Under the pieces are notes generated by a model, which saw only the letters and a program-made list of their open reading frames with translations, made no database searches and was not told the origin of the DNA. Shown in pieces: positions 18,284 to 28,448 of a stretch of 64,000 nucleotides of DNA. Origin of the DNA: Halopseudomonas oceani (GTDB taxonomy: Bacteria > Pseudomonadota > Gammaproteobacteria > Pseudomonadales > Pseudomonadaceae); the NCBI RefSeq assembly GCF_002903165.1, contig NZ_PPSK01000002.1:186001-250000 (forward strand), written 5' to 3'. The translations under genes and the position numbers were made by a program. Position 1 is the first letter of the stretch; every line of letters begins with the position of its first letter.

Positions 18284-18654
18284 GCTTGTCCTTGTGATGG
18301 CGCGGGGTACTCTGGCCAGCCGTAGTGTCGCAGATTCACGCGACCGTTGCGTACCAGTATGCCTTCGGCAGCCAGTCTTTCGCGTTGTTCCCGGCCGCTG
18401 GGGGAATCGGGCCCGAGTGACAGCTTTCCCTGGCTGTTGAGGACGCGATGCCAGGGCAGGTTTGTACCCTCAGGCAGTTGTCCAAGCCAGCGCCCGACCA
18501 GGCGCGCTCCACGGCCAAGGCCAGCCAGCTCCGCGAGGCGGCCGTAGCTGGTGACGCGGCCGGGCGGGATGCTGGCCAGCACCTGAAAAAAGACCGCCTT
18601 GCGTTCGTCACCTGCTGGAGGGTTGAACGCTGGCGCTATCTGCCGGTCTTTCAT
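18280..18654 (-). CDS. Alkyltransferase-like protein (ATL, MGMT fold)
   Basis: 124 residues of the MGMT DNA-binding domain. The helix-turn-helix region is SYGRLAELAGLGRGARLVGR. In true alkylguanine transferases the active site is PCHRV; here it is PWHRV with Trp68, the hallmark of ATL proteins. ATLs cannot transfer alkyl groups but bind and bend O6-alkylguanine DNA and hand it to nucleotide excision repair. The ATG at 18654 gives the family length (E. coli ATL is about 129 residues). It is coupled to ampG by a four-base overlap and divergent from the DUF481 gene. Confidence 0.88.
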   Translation of the reverse strand: MKDRQIAPAFNPPAGDERKAVFFQVLASIPPGRVTSYGRLAELAGLGRGARLVGRWLGQLPEGTNLPWHRVLNSQGKLSLGPDSPSGREQRERLAAEGILVRNGRVNLRHYGWPEYPAPSQGQA

Positions 18655-18697
18655 GGATAATCGCCCGTTTAACCTGATGCCTGCTGGATGGTGTTCA

Positions 18698-19714
18698 ATG
18701 CCGTTGTTCCGCGTTGTCTTGTTGTGCTGTCTTACCTTGCTTTCCTGGCGCAGTGTCGCTGATACCCTGTGGCTGGACAATGGGGATCGTCTGACTGGCA
18801 AAGTCGAGTTCCTCGAAGGTGGCAAGCTGGTGCTGGAGACGACCTATGCCGGGACCTTGACCATCAGTGTCGCCCGTATCAGAACTTTCAACAGCGAGGA
18901 GCCAGTGTTGGTCAAGTTGCGCGACGGCATCCAGCACACCGTGCAGTTGGCCGAGTCGGAGCAGGATGGCCAGGTGCTGCTGCGGGTACCTAACCGGCGA
19001 CCGGTCGCCACCGAGATTGGCTCGATACGCCAGTTGCTGGTCCCCAGGCCATTGGTTCAGGACTCGGTCTGGGAGGGCGATGCCAGTGCGGCGCTCGATA
19101 TTAAGGACACCTCCGGAAACGAGAAGCGCGATATCGATATCGATGTCACCTCACGCCTGCGTCACGGTCGCTGGCGCCATGATTGGGCACTGGACTACGA
19201 CCGGGACTACAGCAACGACGTCAAGACCAGTCACACGCTCGACGTCTCCTACGATCTCAATCGCTTTATCACCGACCAGTGGTTTTGGGCCAGCAGCGTG
19301 CAGTACAAGCGTGACCATATTAACGAGATAGCCAAGCAGCGTCAGTTTGGCATGGGCCCAGGTTACGAGTGGTGGAATACCGCCCTTGGGCGGTTCGAGA
19401 CATCTGCGCGGCTGGACCGGGTCTGGCTCAAGGAGCGCGATGGCAATCGTTCGCGCTATGACGCCCTTGGCCTGCAGTGGGATTACCGGCGTTTTCTGCT
19501 GGGCAAGCGCTTCGAGTTGTTCCACAGCGCAGAGACACAAATCCCCGACGATCCAAAGGTCCGCTATCTCATGGATGCCGATCTGGGGATACGCTATCGG
19601 CTTACCAGTTGGGCGTCGCTAAGCCTCAAGGGCGAGCTGGATTACCTGAATACCACCGACGACAGTGGCTATCGAGATACCCGATACACCCTTGGACTGG
19701 GTGTGGGCTGGTAG
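18698..19714 (+). CDS. DUF481 family outer-membrane protein
   Basis: 338 residues with a signal peptide (residues 1-19, cleavage after SVA). An SH3-like N-terminal segment follows (LWLDNGDRLTGKVEFLEGGK), then a C-terminal DUF481 beta-rich domain with alternating aromatic strands and a terminal Trp (TLGLGVGW), as in outer-membrane barrels. Function is unknown; members are often salt- or envelope-stress-linked. The ATG at 18698 is chosen because the signal peptide begins there. Longer in-frame starts overlap the divergent ATL gene. Confidence 0.85.
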   Translation: MPLFRVVLLCCLTLLSWRSVADTLWLDNGDRLTGKVEFLEGGKLVLETTYAGTLTISVARIRTFNSEEPVLVKLRDGIQHTVQLAESEQDGQVLLRVPNRRPVATEIGSIRQLLVPRPLVQDSVWEGDASAALDIKDTSGNEKRDIDIDVTSRLRHGRWRHDWALDYDRDYSNDVKTSHTLDVSYDLNRFITDQWFWASSVQYKRDHINEIAKQRQFGMGPGYEWWNTALGRFETSARLDRVWLKERDGNRSRYDALGLQWDYRRFLLGKRFELFHSAETQIPDDPKVRYLMDADLGIRYRLTSWASLSLKGELDYLNTTDDSGYRDTRYTLGLGVGW

Positions 19715-19728
19715 GGACGGCAGGGGAG

Positions 19729-19768
19729 AAAAAACGTGCGGATTGGCGGCGCGCGGCCACCAATCCGC
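19729..19768 (-). terminator. Rho-independent terminator downstream of the SDR gene
   Basis: A 9-bp perfect stem pairs 19738-19746 with 19760-19768 around a GC-rich loop. On the minus strand it is followed by six T at 19734-19729. It lies at the junction with the convergent DUF481 gene. Confidence 0.8.
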
Positions 19769-19776
19769 AGACAGCA

Positions 19777-20535
19777 TCAGAGACGCAGACCACCGTCCAG
19801 TTCAAGGATGCGGCCGGTGTAGTAGTCGTTCTCGAACAGGTAGGCTGCCGAGTGAGCGATCTCTGCCGGTTTGCCCATGCGCTTGAGCGGAATGCCTGAA
19901 GTCATTTTCTCCAGCGCTTCCGGCTTCATGCTGCCGGTCATCTCGGTTTCGATGAAGCCCGGAGCAATGCCGGCAACACGGATACCGTAGCGGGACAGCT
20001 CTTTCGCCCAGGTGACGGTCATAGCGGCCACTCCGGCCTTGGCGGCGGAGTAGTTGGACTGACCAACGTTACCGGCGCGAGAGATCGACGAGATGTTGAT
20101 GATCAGGCCTTGAGTGCCCAGCTCGATCATCTTGGCAGCCACTTCGCGGGTGCCGAGGAATACGCCGGTCAGGTTGACGTCGATAACCGCCTGCCACTGC
20201 GCCATGCTCATTTTCTGGATTTGACCGTCTTTAGCCTTCAGCAGCAGACCGTCGCGCAGGATGCCCGCGTTATTGATCAGTCCGTGAATGGCGCCAAAGT
20301 CTTCGGCAACCTGGTTCACCATGTGGGTGACCTGCTCTTCGTTGGCAACGTTGCAGATGTACGAGCGGGCGTCGCCGCCAGCGGCTTTGCAGGCTGCAAC
20401 AGCAGCATCCAGCGCTTCCTGATTGAGGTCGACCAGAGCCAGTTTGGCGCCTTTGGCAGCCAGGAATTCGCCCATGGAACGACCCAGGCCCTGTCCGCCA
20501 CCGGTGATGATGATAACGCTGTCTTGCAATTGCAT
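19777..20535 (-). CDS. SDR-family oxidoreductase, FabG-like
   Basis: 252 residues of a classical short-chain dehydrogenase. The cofactor motif [16 protein letters not shown] lies at about residues 10-25, NNAG in [11 protein letters not shown], the catalytic Ser in [13 protein letters not shown] and YSAAK with catalytic Tyr and Lys. Asp in ALVDLN after strand 2 suggests NAD+ preference. An insertion ([19 protein letters not shown]) follows NNAG. The ATG at 20535 has AGGAGAG; the open frame continues upstream but overlaps fxsA. Genes of this kind lie beside fxsA-groESL in Pseudomonas. The substrate, probably a 3-oxoacyl compound, is not established. Confidence 0.9.
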   Translation of the reverse strand: MQLQDSVIIITGGGQGLGRSMGEFLAAKGAKLALVDLNQEALDAAVAACKAAGGDARSYICNVANEEQVTHMVNQVAEDFGAIHGLINNAGILRDGLLLKAKDGQIQKMSMAQWQAVIDVNLTGVFLGTREVAAKMIELGTQGLIINISSISRAGNVGQSNYSAAKAGVAAMTVTWAKELSRYGIRVAGIAPGFIETEMTGSMKPEALEKMTSGIPLKRMGKPAEIAHSAAYLFENDYYTGRILELDGGLRL

Positions 20536-20725
20536 TGGGCTCTCCTCGCAAGGGGGGATGGAAATGAGGTGCGCAAGCATGCACCAGATTTTCGATATTT
20601 TGAATACCTGAAGCCGTATTCTGGTCACTTTCTGACCTTGGTGGCGGTGCCATTGGTCGACCTGCCGGTTGAAAGCTGAAGAGGTCGTACCCATATACTT
20701 GAAACCTGTCCAATACGAGGTGCGT

Positions 20726-21175
20726 ATGCCCCTGTTCAGATTCTTCCTTTTGCTCCTGCCCCTGCTTGAGCTGGCTACCCTGATCCTGCTTGGCCAGCGC
20801 ATTGGTGTAGGCGCAACCCTGCTGTGGGTGCTGGGTACCGGCCTGCTGGGTCTGGTGCTGATCCAGCGCCAGGGCTGGTCGATGCTGCAGCAGCTGCAAA
20901 TCCGCATGGCGGAAAATCGCTCACCTTTTGCCGTGTTGAAGACCGGCATGTGGTGGCTGCTGGCCGGCGTGCTGTTGATGATCCCTGGTTTGATAACCGA
21001 TGCGCTGGCGGTGCCTTGCCTGGTGCTGGCGCTGGTATCCCGTGGCAAACCGGGGCCGGGCGAGCCCGGTGGCCCGAACGTGTGGCGGCGCGGAAACACC
21101 ACCATTATCGAGGGCGAATGGCATCCCGATGATCCAGATCAGGTGTCGCCGGATCGCCGTATCGACCGAGATTGA
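20726..21175 (+). CDS. fxsA: FxsA family membrane protein
   Basis: 149 residues with hydrophobic segments at about 4-22, 25-43 and 75-98, and a hydrophilic Pro/Gly-rich tail. The opening ([24 protein letters not shown]) and [14 protein letters not shown] are typical of FxsA, named for suppression of F-exclusion of phage T7 in E. coli. The ATG at 20726 follows ACGAGGT. It lies just upstream of groES on the same strand, the usual gammaproteobacterial arrangement, but the sigma-32 promoter in between makes groESL a separate unit. Confidence 0.9.
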   Translation: MPLFRFFLLLLPLLELATLILLGQRIGVGATLLWVLGTGLLGLVLIQRQGWSMLQQLQIRMAENRSPFAVLKTGMWWLLAGVLLMIPGLITDALAVPCLVLALVSRGKPGPGEPGGPNVWRRGNTTIIEGEWHPDDPDQVSPDRRIDRD

Positions 21176-21195
21176 AAAAAATCTTGCGCTTACCT

Positions 21196-21221
21196 CTTGA
21201 AATGGCCTTGCTAAGCCCCAT
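21196..21221 (+). promoter_or_regulatory. Sigma-32 heat-shock promoter of groES-groEL
   Basis: CTTGAA (21196-21201), a 14-base spacer, then CCCCAT (21216-21221) is a textbook RpoH promoter. It lies about 160 bases upstream of the groES start, leaving a long leader. Confidence 0.9.
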
Positions 21222-21380
21222 CTAGTTCACACCGGTTTGGCGGGCTCTGTGAAAGGGCTGAGCCACGAATAGCGACGGGCCGCAAGGCTCGTCCTTCGGA
21301 TTCGCACTGCGGGTCCGGATTACAACGTGAAAGCGCCGGGTTTCCGGCATTGAAGATCATTTATTGGGAGACACACAACG

Positions 21381-21674
21381 ATGAAAATTCGTCCGTTACA
21401 CGATCGCGTAGTCGTTCGTCGCAGCGAAGAAGAAACCAAGACTGCTGGTGGTATCGTTCTGCCCGGCTCGGCCGCTGAAAAGCCGAACACCGGGGTTATC
21501 GTTGCTGTAGGTACCGGGCGTCTGCAGGACAACGGCGAAGTTCGTCCGCTGGCCGTCAAAGAAGGCGACAAGGTGGTTTTCGGTCCTTACTCCGGCAATA
21601 ACACCATCAAGGTCGATGGTGAAGACCTGCTGATCATGAGCGAATCCGAAATCTACGGTGTACTGGAAGGCTGA
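21381..21674 (+). CDS. groES: Co-chaperonin GroES
   Basis: 97 residues, full length. GroES caps the GroEL ring and drives folding in the closed cage. The N-terminus [20 protein letters not shown], the mobile loop [18 protein letters not shown] and the roof segment are intact. GGGAGA lies before the ATG. It is first gene of the operon with groEL, 48 bases apart, under the sigma-32 promoter. Confidence 0.98.
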   Translation: MKIRPLHDRVVVRRSEEETKTAGGIVLPGSAAEKPNTGVIVAVGTGRLQDNGEVRPLAVKEGDKVVFGPYSGNNTIKVDGEDLLIMSESEIYGVLEG

Positions 21675-21710
21675 TCCGCCACCCCGACACCCCTTAACGA
21701 ATTCATTTGA

Positions 21711-23366
<1,656 letters not shown>

Positions 23367-23388
23367 TCAGCCTCCCGGCAAACCCGAA

Positions 23389-23417
23389 ACCCGGCTCGAG
23401 AGAGCCGGGTTTTTTTA
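23389..23417 (+). terminator. Rho-independent terminator of groESL
   Basis: A 9-bp GC-rich stem (23389-23397 with 23402-23410) closes a 4-base loop and is followed by eight T. The next 143 bases to the convergent MFS gene hold nothing I can identify. Confidence 0.92.
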
Positions 23418-23560
23418 TGCGTCAAAAGCGCGCCCTGACGTTGGGCGTATGAAACAACCAGTCCCGCAGGCCCGGACAGGAAGGCGAAAAGGGGCTGGCT
23501 AGCGCTCGGCAGTCGGACGCTGCTGGTCGAACGTATGCGCGAAGACGCTCTTCATTCACA

Positions 23561-24757
23561 TCAGCCATTGCTTAACCCGCTGCTGCGCTGGTGTCTCTCC
23601 TGAAGCAGAACCACTGCGGTGGTCGTTAGCATAAAGCCGACGGCCGCCCAAAGCACGCCGGTGGCCAGCCCGCGATCCAGCAAGAGGCCGAACAGGATCG
23701 GGCCGATGACGCCACCCAGGTTGAAGCCGGTGGAGACGATGCCGAAGGTCTTGCCCTCGGCACCCGCCGGCGATGCTGCCCGCACCAGCATGTCACGCGA
23801 AGGAGCCACCATTCCGGTCAGGAACCCCGCCGCCCCCAAGGCGATCGTCAGGGCAATGGGGGGTAGCGCTACCTGGATAATCAGGACGACGATCAATGCC
23901 GCCAGCGCAAAGGCCCCCGCCGCGACATAGCCATGCCGGCTGGTGCGATCCGCCAGCACACCACCGGCCAGCACGCCAAAGGCGCTGGCAAACAGAAAGA
24001 CTGTCAGTGCCAGGTTGGCTGCCGGCAATGTCACGTCAAAGCCCTGTACCAGCGCTGATACCGAAAACTTCTCGATAGCGCCCGTGCTCAGGCTGAGCAG
24101 AGTGAACAGCAACGTCAGGACTGCCAGCGTCATTACCGATGTGGACACCGGGCGGGTCCCGGCGTTGTGCGATCCACCGGCAATGGCATCGGGATGGTGG
24201 TTTGTTGTCGGTGTGCTGCTGACCATCACACCCCAGGCAGCCAGCCCGGCCAGCGCGGCAACGGCAAAGGACCAGCGCGGTGCCAGAAGCAGTGCAACGC
24301 CAACCATGACCGGCGGTGCCAGAGCCCCACCCAGAAAACCTGCGAAGGTATGAATTGAGAAGGCTCTGCCCATTTTGTCGATAGGCAGGCCGCGTGACAA
24401 AAGCGAGTAATCGGCCGGGTGGTAGACCCCGTTGGCGAGGCCAGCAAGGGTCATGGCGACGAGCAGACATGGGTAGCTGGGGAACACGGCGACCAGTCCG
24501 AAGCTGAACGTCCCCAGCAGGAGCGCAGCCATCAGCATCCGCCGGGCTCCCAGTCGATCAACCAGATAGCCGAGCGGCACCTGTACCAGCGCAGAAACGA
24601 TATTGAACAGACCGATCGCAAAGCCCAGCTCGACAAAGCCGACTTGCATGGTGTCAGGTAGCAGCGGCAGCAGCGCGGGGAGCGCCATGATGTGCAGATG
24701 GCTGACCAGATGGGCGGTGGATACCTGCCCCAATAACAGATTGGGTGACGACTTCAT
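23561..24757 (-). CDS. MFS transporter, fosmidomycin-resistance-like
   Basis: 398 residues with twelve predicted helices. The loop 2-3 motif is YLVDRLGARRMLMAALLLG, and the segment GLANGVYHPADYSLLSRGLP resembles drug-efflux proteins of the Fsr type, where a His-Pro pair follows TM4. It starts 30 bases downstream of the PLP-dependent regulator on the same strand with GAGGGAC upstream, so the two are probably cotranscribed. That links it to the PLP cluster. The substrate is unknown; export of a B6-related compound or a PLP antagonist is a hypothesis only. Confidence 0.8.
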   Translation of the reverse strand: MKSSPNLLLGQVSTAHLVSHLHIMALPALLPLLPDTMQVGFVELGFAIGLFNIVSALVQVPLGYLVDRLGARRMLMAALLLGTFSFGLVAVFPSYPCLLVAMTLAGLANGVYHPADYSLLSRGLPIDKMGRAFSIHTFAGFLGGALAPPVMVGVALLLAPRWSFAVAALAGLAAWGVMVSSTPTTNHHPDAIAGGSHNAGTRPVSTSVMTLAVLTLLFTLLSLSTGAIEKFSVSALVQGFDVTLPAANLALTVFLFASAFGVLAGGVLADRTSRHGYVAAGAFALAALIVVLIIQVALPPIALTIALGAAGFLTGMVAPSRDMLVRAASPAGAEGKTFGIVSTGFNLGGVIGPILFGLLLDRGLATGVLWAAVGFMLTTTAVVLLQERHQRSSGLSNG

Positions 24758-24787
24758 TTCAGTCCCTCGTTATTCCCCTGCCGGGGA

Positions 24788-26284
24788 TCAGCCGCAGAGC
24801 GTATCCAGTACGGTTGCAAGTTTTTTGACTGCCGCTTCCAGTTCATGGGGCGCATGAGCGGCGAACCCCATCAGGAAACCCGCCTGGTGCCTGCTCGACG
24901 CGTGCAGGGCTGTTAGTCCCAGCAGGTCGATGCCGGCCCGGCGTGCAGATTCCACTGCCTCATGTTCGGGGAGGTCACGGGTGAACAGGCAGGGCATCTG
25001 CATGCCACCTGCGGGCACGCGCGGTTCCAGATAGTCAGCCAGGTGCTCTGTTATCAACTGGGCCAGTACATCGCGTCGCTTGGCATAGATGGATCGCATG
25101 GTTCGCACATGTGCGCCGAAGTGACCGTCGTCGATAAAGCGTGCCAGCGTGAGTTGCGGAATCGGTGCGCTGTGTCCGTCAAGCAGGGTGCGGGCCACGG
25201 TCATGGGGGCGACCAATGCGGGAGGCAGCACCATGTAGCCGATGCGCAGCCCGGGAAACAGCGATTTGGTGAAGGTGCCGATGTAGATAGTGCGATCGTG
25301 CGGATCAAGCCCCTGTACGCAGGCGGTAGGCTTGCCGGCGTAGTGAAACTCGCTGTCGTAATCGTCCTCGATGATCCAGCCTTGCTGCTGGCTGGCCCAG
25401 TCGATGACTGCCAGCCGCCGATCCAGGGCCAGTGTCGCTCCGGTAGGGAACTGGTGCGATGGCGTAAGGAACACCGCCTTCGCCGCCCCATTGGGTGCCT
25501 GTGTTGACTCGAGCAGTTGGTCCACGCGCAGTCCGTCCGAGTCCACAGGGATGGGCACGCACTCCAGGCCGGCAGCATCGAATGCCTTGCGTGCCCCGTG
25601 ATACGCCGGATCTTCGATAAAAATCCGGTCACCAGCGTCGAGTAGTACCTGGGCGCACAGGGTCAAGGCTTGCTGGGAGCTGGTCAGCACCAGTACGCGT
25701 TCAGGCGTGGCGCGTGCCCCGCGTTCAAGATTGACGTAGTTGGCGATGGCGCGCCGCAGTGACTCCATGCCCTGTGGCGGGCTATGCAGCAATGCCTGCG
25801 TGCCGTAATCCTTCAACACCTGTCGCTCCAGCCGCTCCCAGGTCTGCAGTGGAAAACTGCGTGTCTCGGGTACACCCGGCGCAAAGGCACGTGGCAGCAG
25901 AAAGTCGCGTACGCCACCACCCTGAAATAGGGCGCTCCCACGCTGGCTGAGACGTGTTGTCTCGTGCTGTGTTCTGGGGCGTGCTGTATTGCCGAGGCCT
26001 TGCAGGCGTTGCGCACGCTCTGAGACGAAGCTGCCGCTACCCACCCGCCGTTCGATGAAGCCCTCCGCGTGCAGCTGGCTGTAGGCTGACTCAACCGTGT
26101 CGCGGGACACCCCCAAAGACTTTGCCAGCGCACGTGTCGCAGGCAGCGGTCTGCCCACATCGAGCACGCCATCAAGGATCAGCTGACGAATGGCCCGCTG
26201 CACACGTGCATGCAGCGGCAAGGCGGCATGCGCCGGATCACTGATCCAGGCTTTGACTGATTCAAGTTGAGCATGTCTGAACAA
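24788..26284 (-). CDS. MocR/PdxR-type transcriptional regulator (GntR HTH + class I aminotransferase domain)
   Basis: 498 residues. An N-terminal GntR-type winged helix (about 15-85: PLHARVQRAIRQLILDG, LGVSRDTVESAYSQLHAEGF) is joined by a linker to a class I aminotransferase fold. The latter has the PLP sites EDDYDSEFHYAG and TFTKSLFPGLRIGY with Schiff-base Lys340. MocR proteins use PLP as an effector rather than for catalysis. The start is TTG 26284, supported by AGAGGA nine bases upstream; no ATG is available nearby. Repeats in the intergenic region overlap this start, suggesting autoregulation and control of the divergent B6-related operon. Confidence 0.88.
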   Translation of the reverse strand: MFRHAQLESVKAWISDPAHAALPLHARVQRAIRQLILDGVLDVGRPLPATRALAKSLGVSRDTVESAYSQLHAEGFIERRVGSGSFVSERAQRLQGLGNTARPRTQHETTRLSQRGSALFQGGGVRDFLLPRAFAPGVPETRSFPLQTWERLERQVLKDYGTQALLHSPPQGMESLRRAIANYVNLERGARATPERVLVLTSSQQALTLCAQVLLDAGDRIFIEDPAYHGARKAFDAAGLECVPIPVDSDGLRVDQLLESTQAPNGAAKAVFLTPSHQFPTGATLALDRRLAVIDWASQQQGWIIEDDYDSEFHYAGKPTACVQGLDPHDRTIYIGTFTKSLFPGLRIGYMVLPPALVAPMTVARTLLDGHSAPIPQLTLARFIDDGHFGAHVRTMRSIYAKRRDVLAQLITEHLADYLEPRVPAGGMQMPCLFTRDLPEHEAVESARRAGIDLLGLTALHASSRHQAGFLMGFAAHAPHELEAAVKKLATVLDTLCG

Positions 26285-26343
26285 TTGGTCTGATCCTCTA
26301 TGCGTAATTGGCTGGTATCACCAGTCCATTTTAAGGGTATAAA
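26282..26343. promoter_or_regulatory. Candidate MocR operator and promoter between the divergent PLP-cluster units
   Basis: AATTGG occurs twice in direct orientation at 26283-26288 and 26306-26311, 23 bases apart, each followed by a similar stretch (TCTGATC / CTGGTATC). The second copy merges into an inverted repeat CTGGT-ATC-ACCAG (26312-26324). A TATAAA at 26338-26343 could be the -10 of the rightward operon, which would put the palindrome over its -35. Spaced direct repeats are common for MocR regulators. Function is inferred. Confidence 0.5.
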
Positions 26344-26391
26344 TATATTTCACAACCCGCCCAGTCATGTTTCAGGAGCCAACATCAGGCC

Positions 26392-27633
26392 ATGTCATCT
26401 GTCTCTGCACCTTCATCTGTTCGCGGGAGCGACTTGCTCCATCCTGTTCTGGCAGGTCTGATCTCGGTTATCGTCAACTACGGCGGTACCTTCATCCTGG
26501 TGTTCCAGGCCGCCAAGGTAGCGGGGCTTGGCCCTGAGTTGACCGCCTCCTGGGTGTGGTCGATTTCCATTGGTGTGGGCGTGACGGGGATCATTCTGAG
26601 CTGGGCTTCCCGTGAGCCGGTCATCACCGCCTGGTCCACCCCAGCAGCCGCATTCCTGGTCACGGCGCTGGCGACTACGTCCTATGCCGAAGCTGTGGGT
26701 GCTTACCTTGTTTCGGCTGCGGCTTTTGTGGTGCTGGGGTTGTCGGGCTGGTTCGAGCGGGTTATCCGTTTGATACCGCCGGGCGTGGCTGCCGGCTTGC
26801 TGGCCGGCATCCTGCTCCAGTTCGGTATCGGGGCGTTCGGTGGAATGAGCATCGACCCGCTGCTGGCTGGGGTGCTGATCGTTGCTTACCTGGTGTTCAA
26901 GCGGTTCTCGGCGCGCTATGCGGTGGTCGGCATTCTGCTGCTAGGGCTTGGCTTTCTGCTGGTTCAGGATCGCGTCGACCTGTCGGAGCTGAGGCTGGAA
27001 CTGGCGACACCGGTTTTCACCATGCCGGTCTTCTCCCTCAATGCGCTATTGAGCGTGGCGCTGCCGCTGTTCTTGATCACCCTGACCGGACAGTACATGC
27101 CAGGCATGCTGGTATTGCGTAACGACGGTTTTAAAACCAGTGCCAACCCTATTGTGACAGTCACCGGGCTGGGTTCGTTGCTGATGGCGCCGTTCGGCTC
27201 ACACGCCTTTAACATCGCTGCGATCACGGCCGCCATCTGTACCGGCCAAGAGTCACACGCGGAGCCATCCAAACGCTGGATCTCCGGTATCGCTGCGGGC
27301 GTGTTTTATATTCTGGTCGGCGTGTTCGGGGTCACATTGGCTGCGGTTTTCATGGCGTTTCCGGCGACTTTCATCACCACACTGGCAGGCTTGGCGTTGC
27401 TCGGCACCATCGGTGGCAGTCTTGCCAGCGCGATGGCTGATACCAAGACCCGCGAAGCCTCGTTGATCACTTTTCTGGCTGCGGCCGCCAACATCAACCT
27501 GTTGGGTATTGGTGGTGCTTTCTGGGGGCTGGTGATCGGGCTGGCGGCGTATGCGCTGCTGCACGGCCGGCTGCCCCAGCGAACAGCGGCATCGACTGTC
27601 GCGCCGGCATCGACTGAAGGGAGCACACGCTGA
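26392..27633 (+). CDS. BenE family transporter (benzoate/H+ symporter-like)
   Basis: 413 residues with about twelve hydrophobic helices. It matches the BenE family, whose best-known member imports benzoate: GGTFILVFQAAKVAGLGPELTASWVW, ITAWSTPAAAFLVTAL, IPPGVAAGLLAGILL and SHAFNIAAITAAICTGQ. No benzoate catabolic gene is near. Instead it heads a run of B6/PLP genes, so uptake of an aromatic pyridine such as pyridoxine or pyridoxal is plausible by context. The stop overlaps the next start (TGATG). AGGAG lies 14 bases before the ATG, a long spacing. Confidence 0.85.
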   Translation: MSSVSAPSSVRGSDLLHPVLAGLISVIVNYGGTFILVFQAAKVAGLGPELTASWVWSISIGVGVTGIILSWASREPVITAWSTPAAAFLVTALATTSYAEAVGAYLVSAAAFVVLGLSGWFERVIRLIPPGVAAGLLAGILLQFGIGAFGGMSIDPLLAGVLIVAYLVFKRFSARYAVVGILLLGLGFLLVQDRVDLSELRLELATPVFTMPVFSLNALLSVALPLFLITLTGQYMPGMLVLRNDGFKTSANPIVTVTGLGSLLMAPFGSHAFNIAAITAAICTGQESHAEPSKRWISGIAAGVFYILVGVFGVTLAAVFMAFPATFITTLAGLALLGTIGGSLASAMADTKTREASLITFLAAAANINLLGIGGAFWGLVIGLAAYALLHGRLPQRTAASTVAPASTEGSTR

Positions 27634-28448
27634 TGAGTATGGTATCCGAGACCCCAACCAGCCACGACCAACACGGTCGCTACCCCGAAGCTACGACGGT
27701 TGAGGAGGTTCGCCGCAATCTGGCTGCGGTGCAGGCGCGGATCGTTGCCGCTTGCCAGCGCGTTGGCCGAGACCCGGCAACGGTGCGCCTGCTACCCGTC
27801 AGCAAGACCAAGCCCGAAACCCGTTTACGGTTAGCCCATGCTGCAGGCTGCAGGATGCTGGGTGAAAACAAGCCACAGGAGGCGTACCGCAAATGGACGG
27901 CGATGCGGGATTTGACCGATCTGCGCTGGTCTGTCATCGGCCATCTGCAGACCAACAAGGCCAAACTGGTCGCACGTTTCGCGACTGAGTTTCAGGCGCT
28001 GGACAGTGTGCGTGTCGCTGCCGCGCTGGATCATCGCCTGCAGCTGGAAGGCCGCACGCTGGACGTGTTTGTGCAGGTCAATACCTCGGGGGAGTCCAGC
28101 AAGTACGGACTCAGCCCCGACGCAGTACCGGCCTTCCTGCAGGCGCTACCGGCATTCACGACCTTGCGGGTCCGTGGACTGATGACGCTGGCGCTGTTCT
28201 CCAGCGATGCCGAACGGGTGCGTCAGTGTTTTGTGCGGCTGCGAGAGCTGCGTGATCGCCTGCGGCAGGACGCGCCGCCAGGGATGGTGCTGGATGAGCT
28301 TTCAATGGGCATGTCGGGTGACTTCGAAATTGCTATTGAGGAAGGCGCCACCGTGGTGCGCGTCGGCCAGGCCATCTTTGGCGCCCGTCCAATGCCGGAC
28401 AGCTATTACTGGCCCGGTGAACCCAGCACAAAGGAACCGAAAACATGA
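27633..28448 (+). CDS. YggS/PLPBP-type PLP-binding protein
   Basis: 271 residues, about 35 longer than E. coli YggS because of an N-terminal extension. The alanine-racemase-like barrel has the PLP lysine in LLPVSKTKPETR (Lys58), LGENKPQEAYRKW, WSVIGHLQTNKAKLV and the C-terminal phosphate site LSMGMSGDFEIAIEEGATVVRVG. YggS proteins bind PLP without known catalysis and help balance B6 vitamers and amino-acid pools. It is coupled to benE by TGATG and to the amidotransferase gene by a 4-base overlap. Divergence from typical YggS suggests a cluster-specific paralogue. Confidence 0.88.
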   Translation: MSMVSETPTSHDQHGRYPEATTVEEVRRNLAAVQARIVAACQRVGRDPATVRLLPVSKTKPETRLRLAHAAGCRMLGENKPQEAYRKWTAMRDLTDLRWSVIGHLQTNKAKLVARFATEFQALDSVRVAAALDHRLQLEGRTLDVFVQVNTSGESSKYGLSPDAVPAFLQALPAFTTLRVRGLMTLALFSSDAERVRQCFVRLRELRDRLRQDAPPGMVLDELSMGMSGDFEIAIEEGATVVRVGQAIFGARPMPDSYYWPGEPSTKEPKT

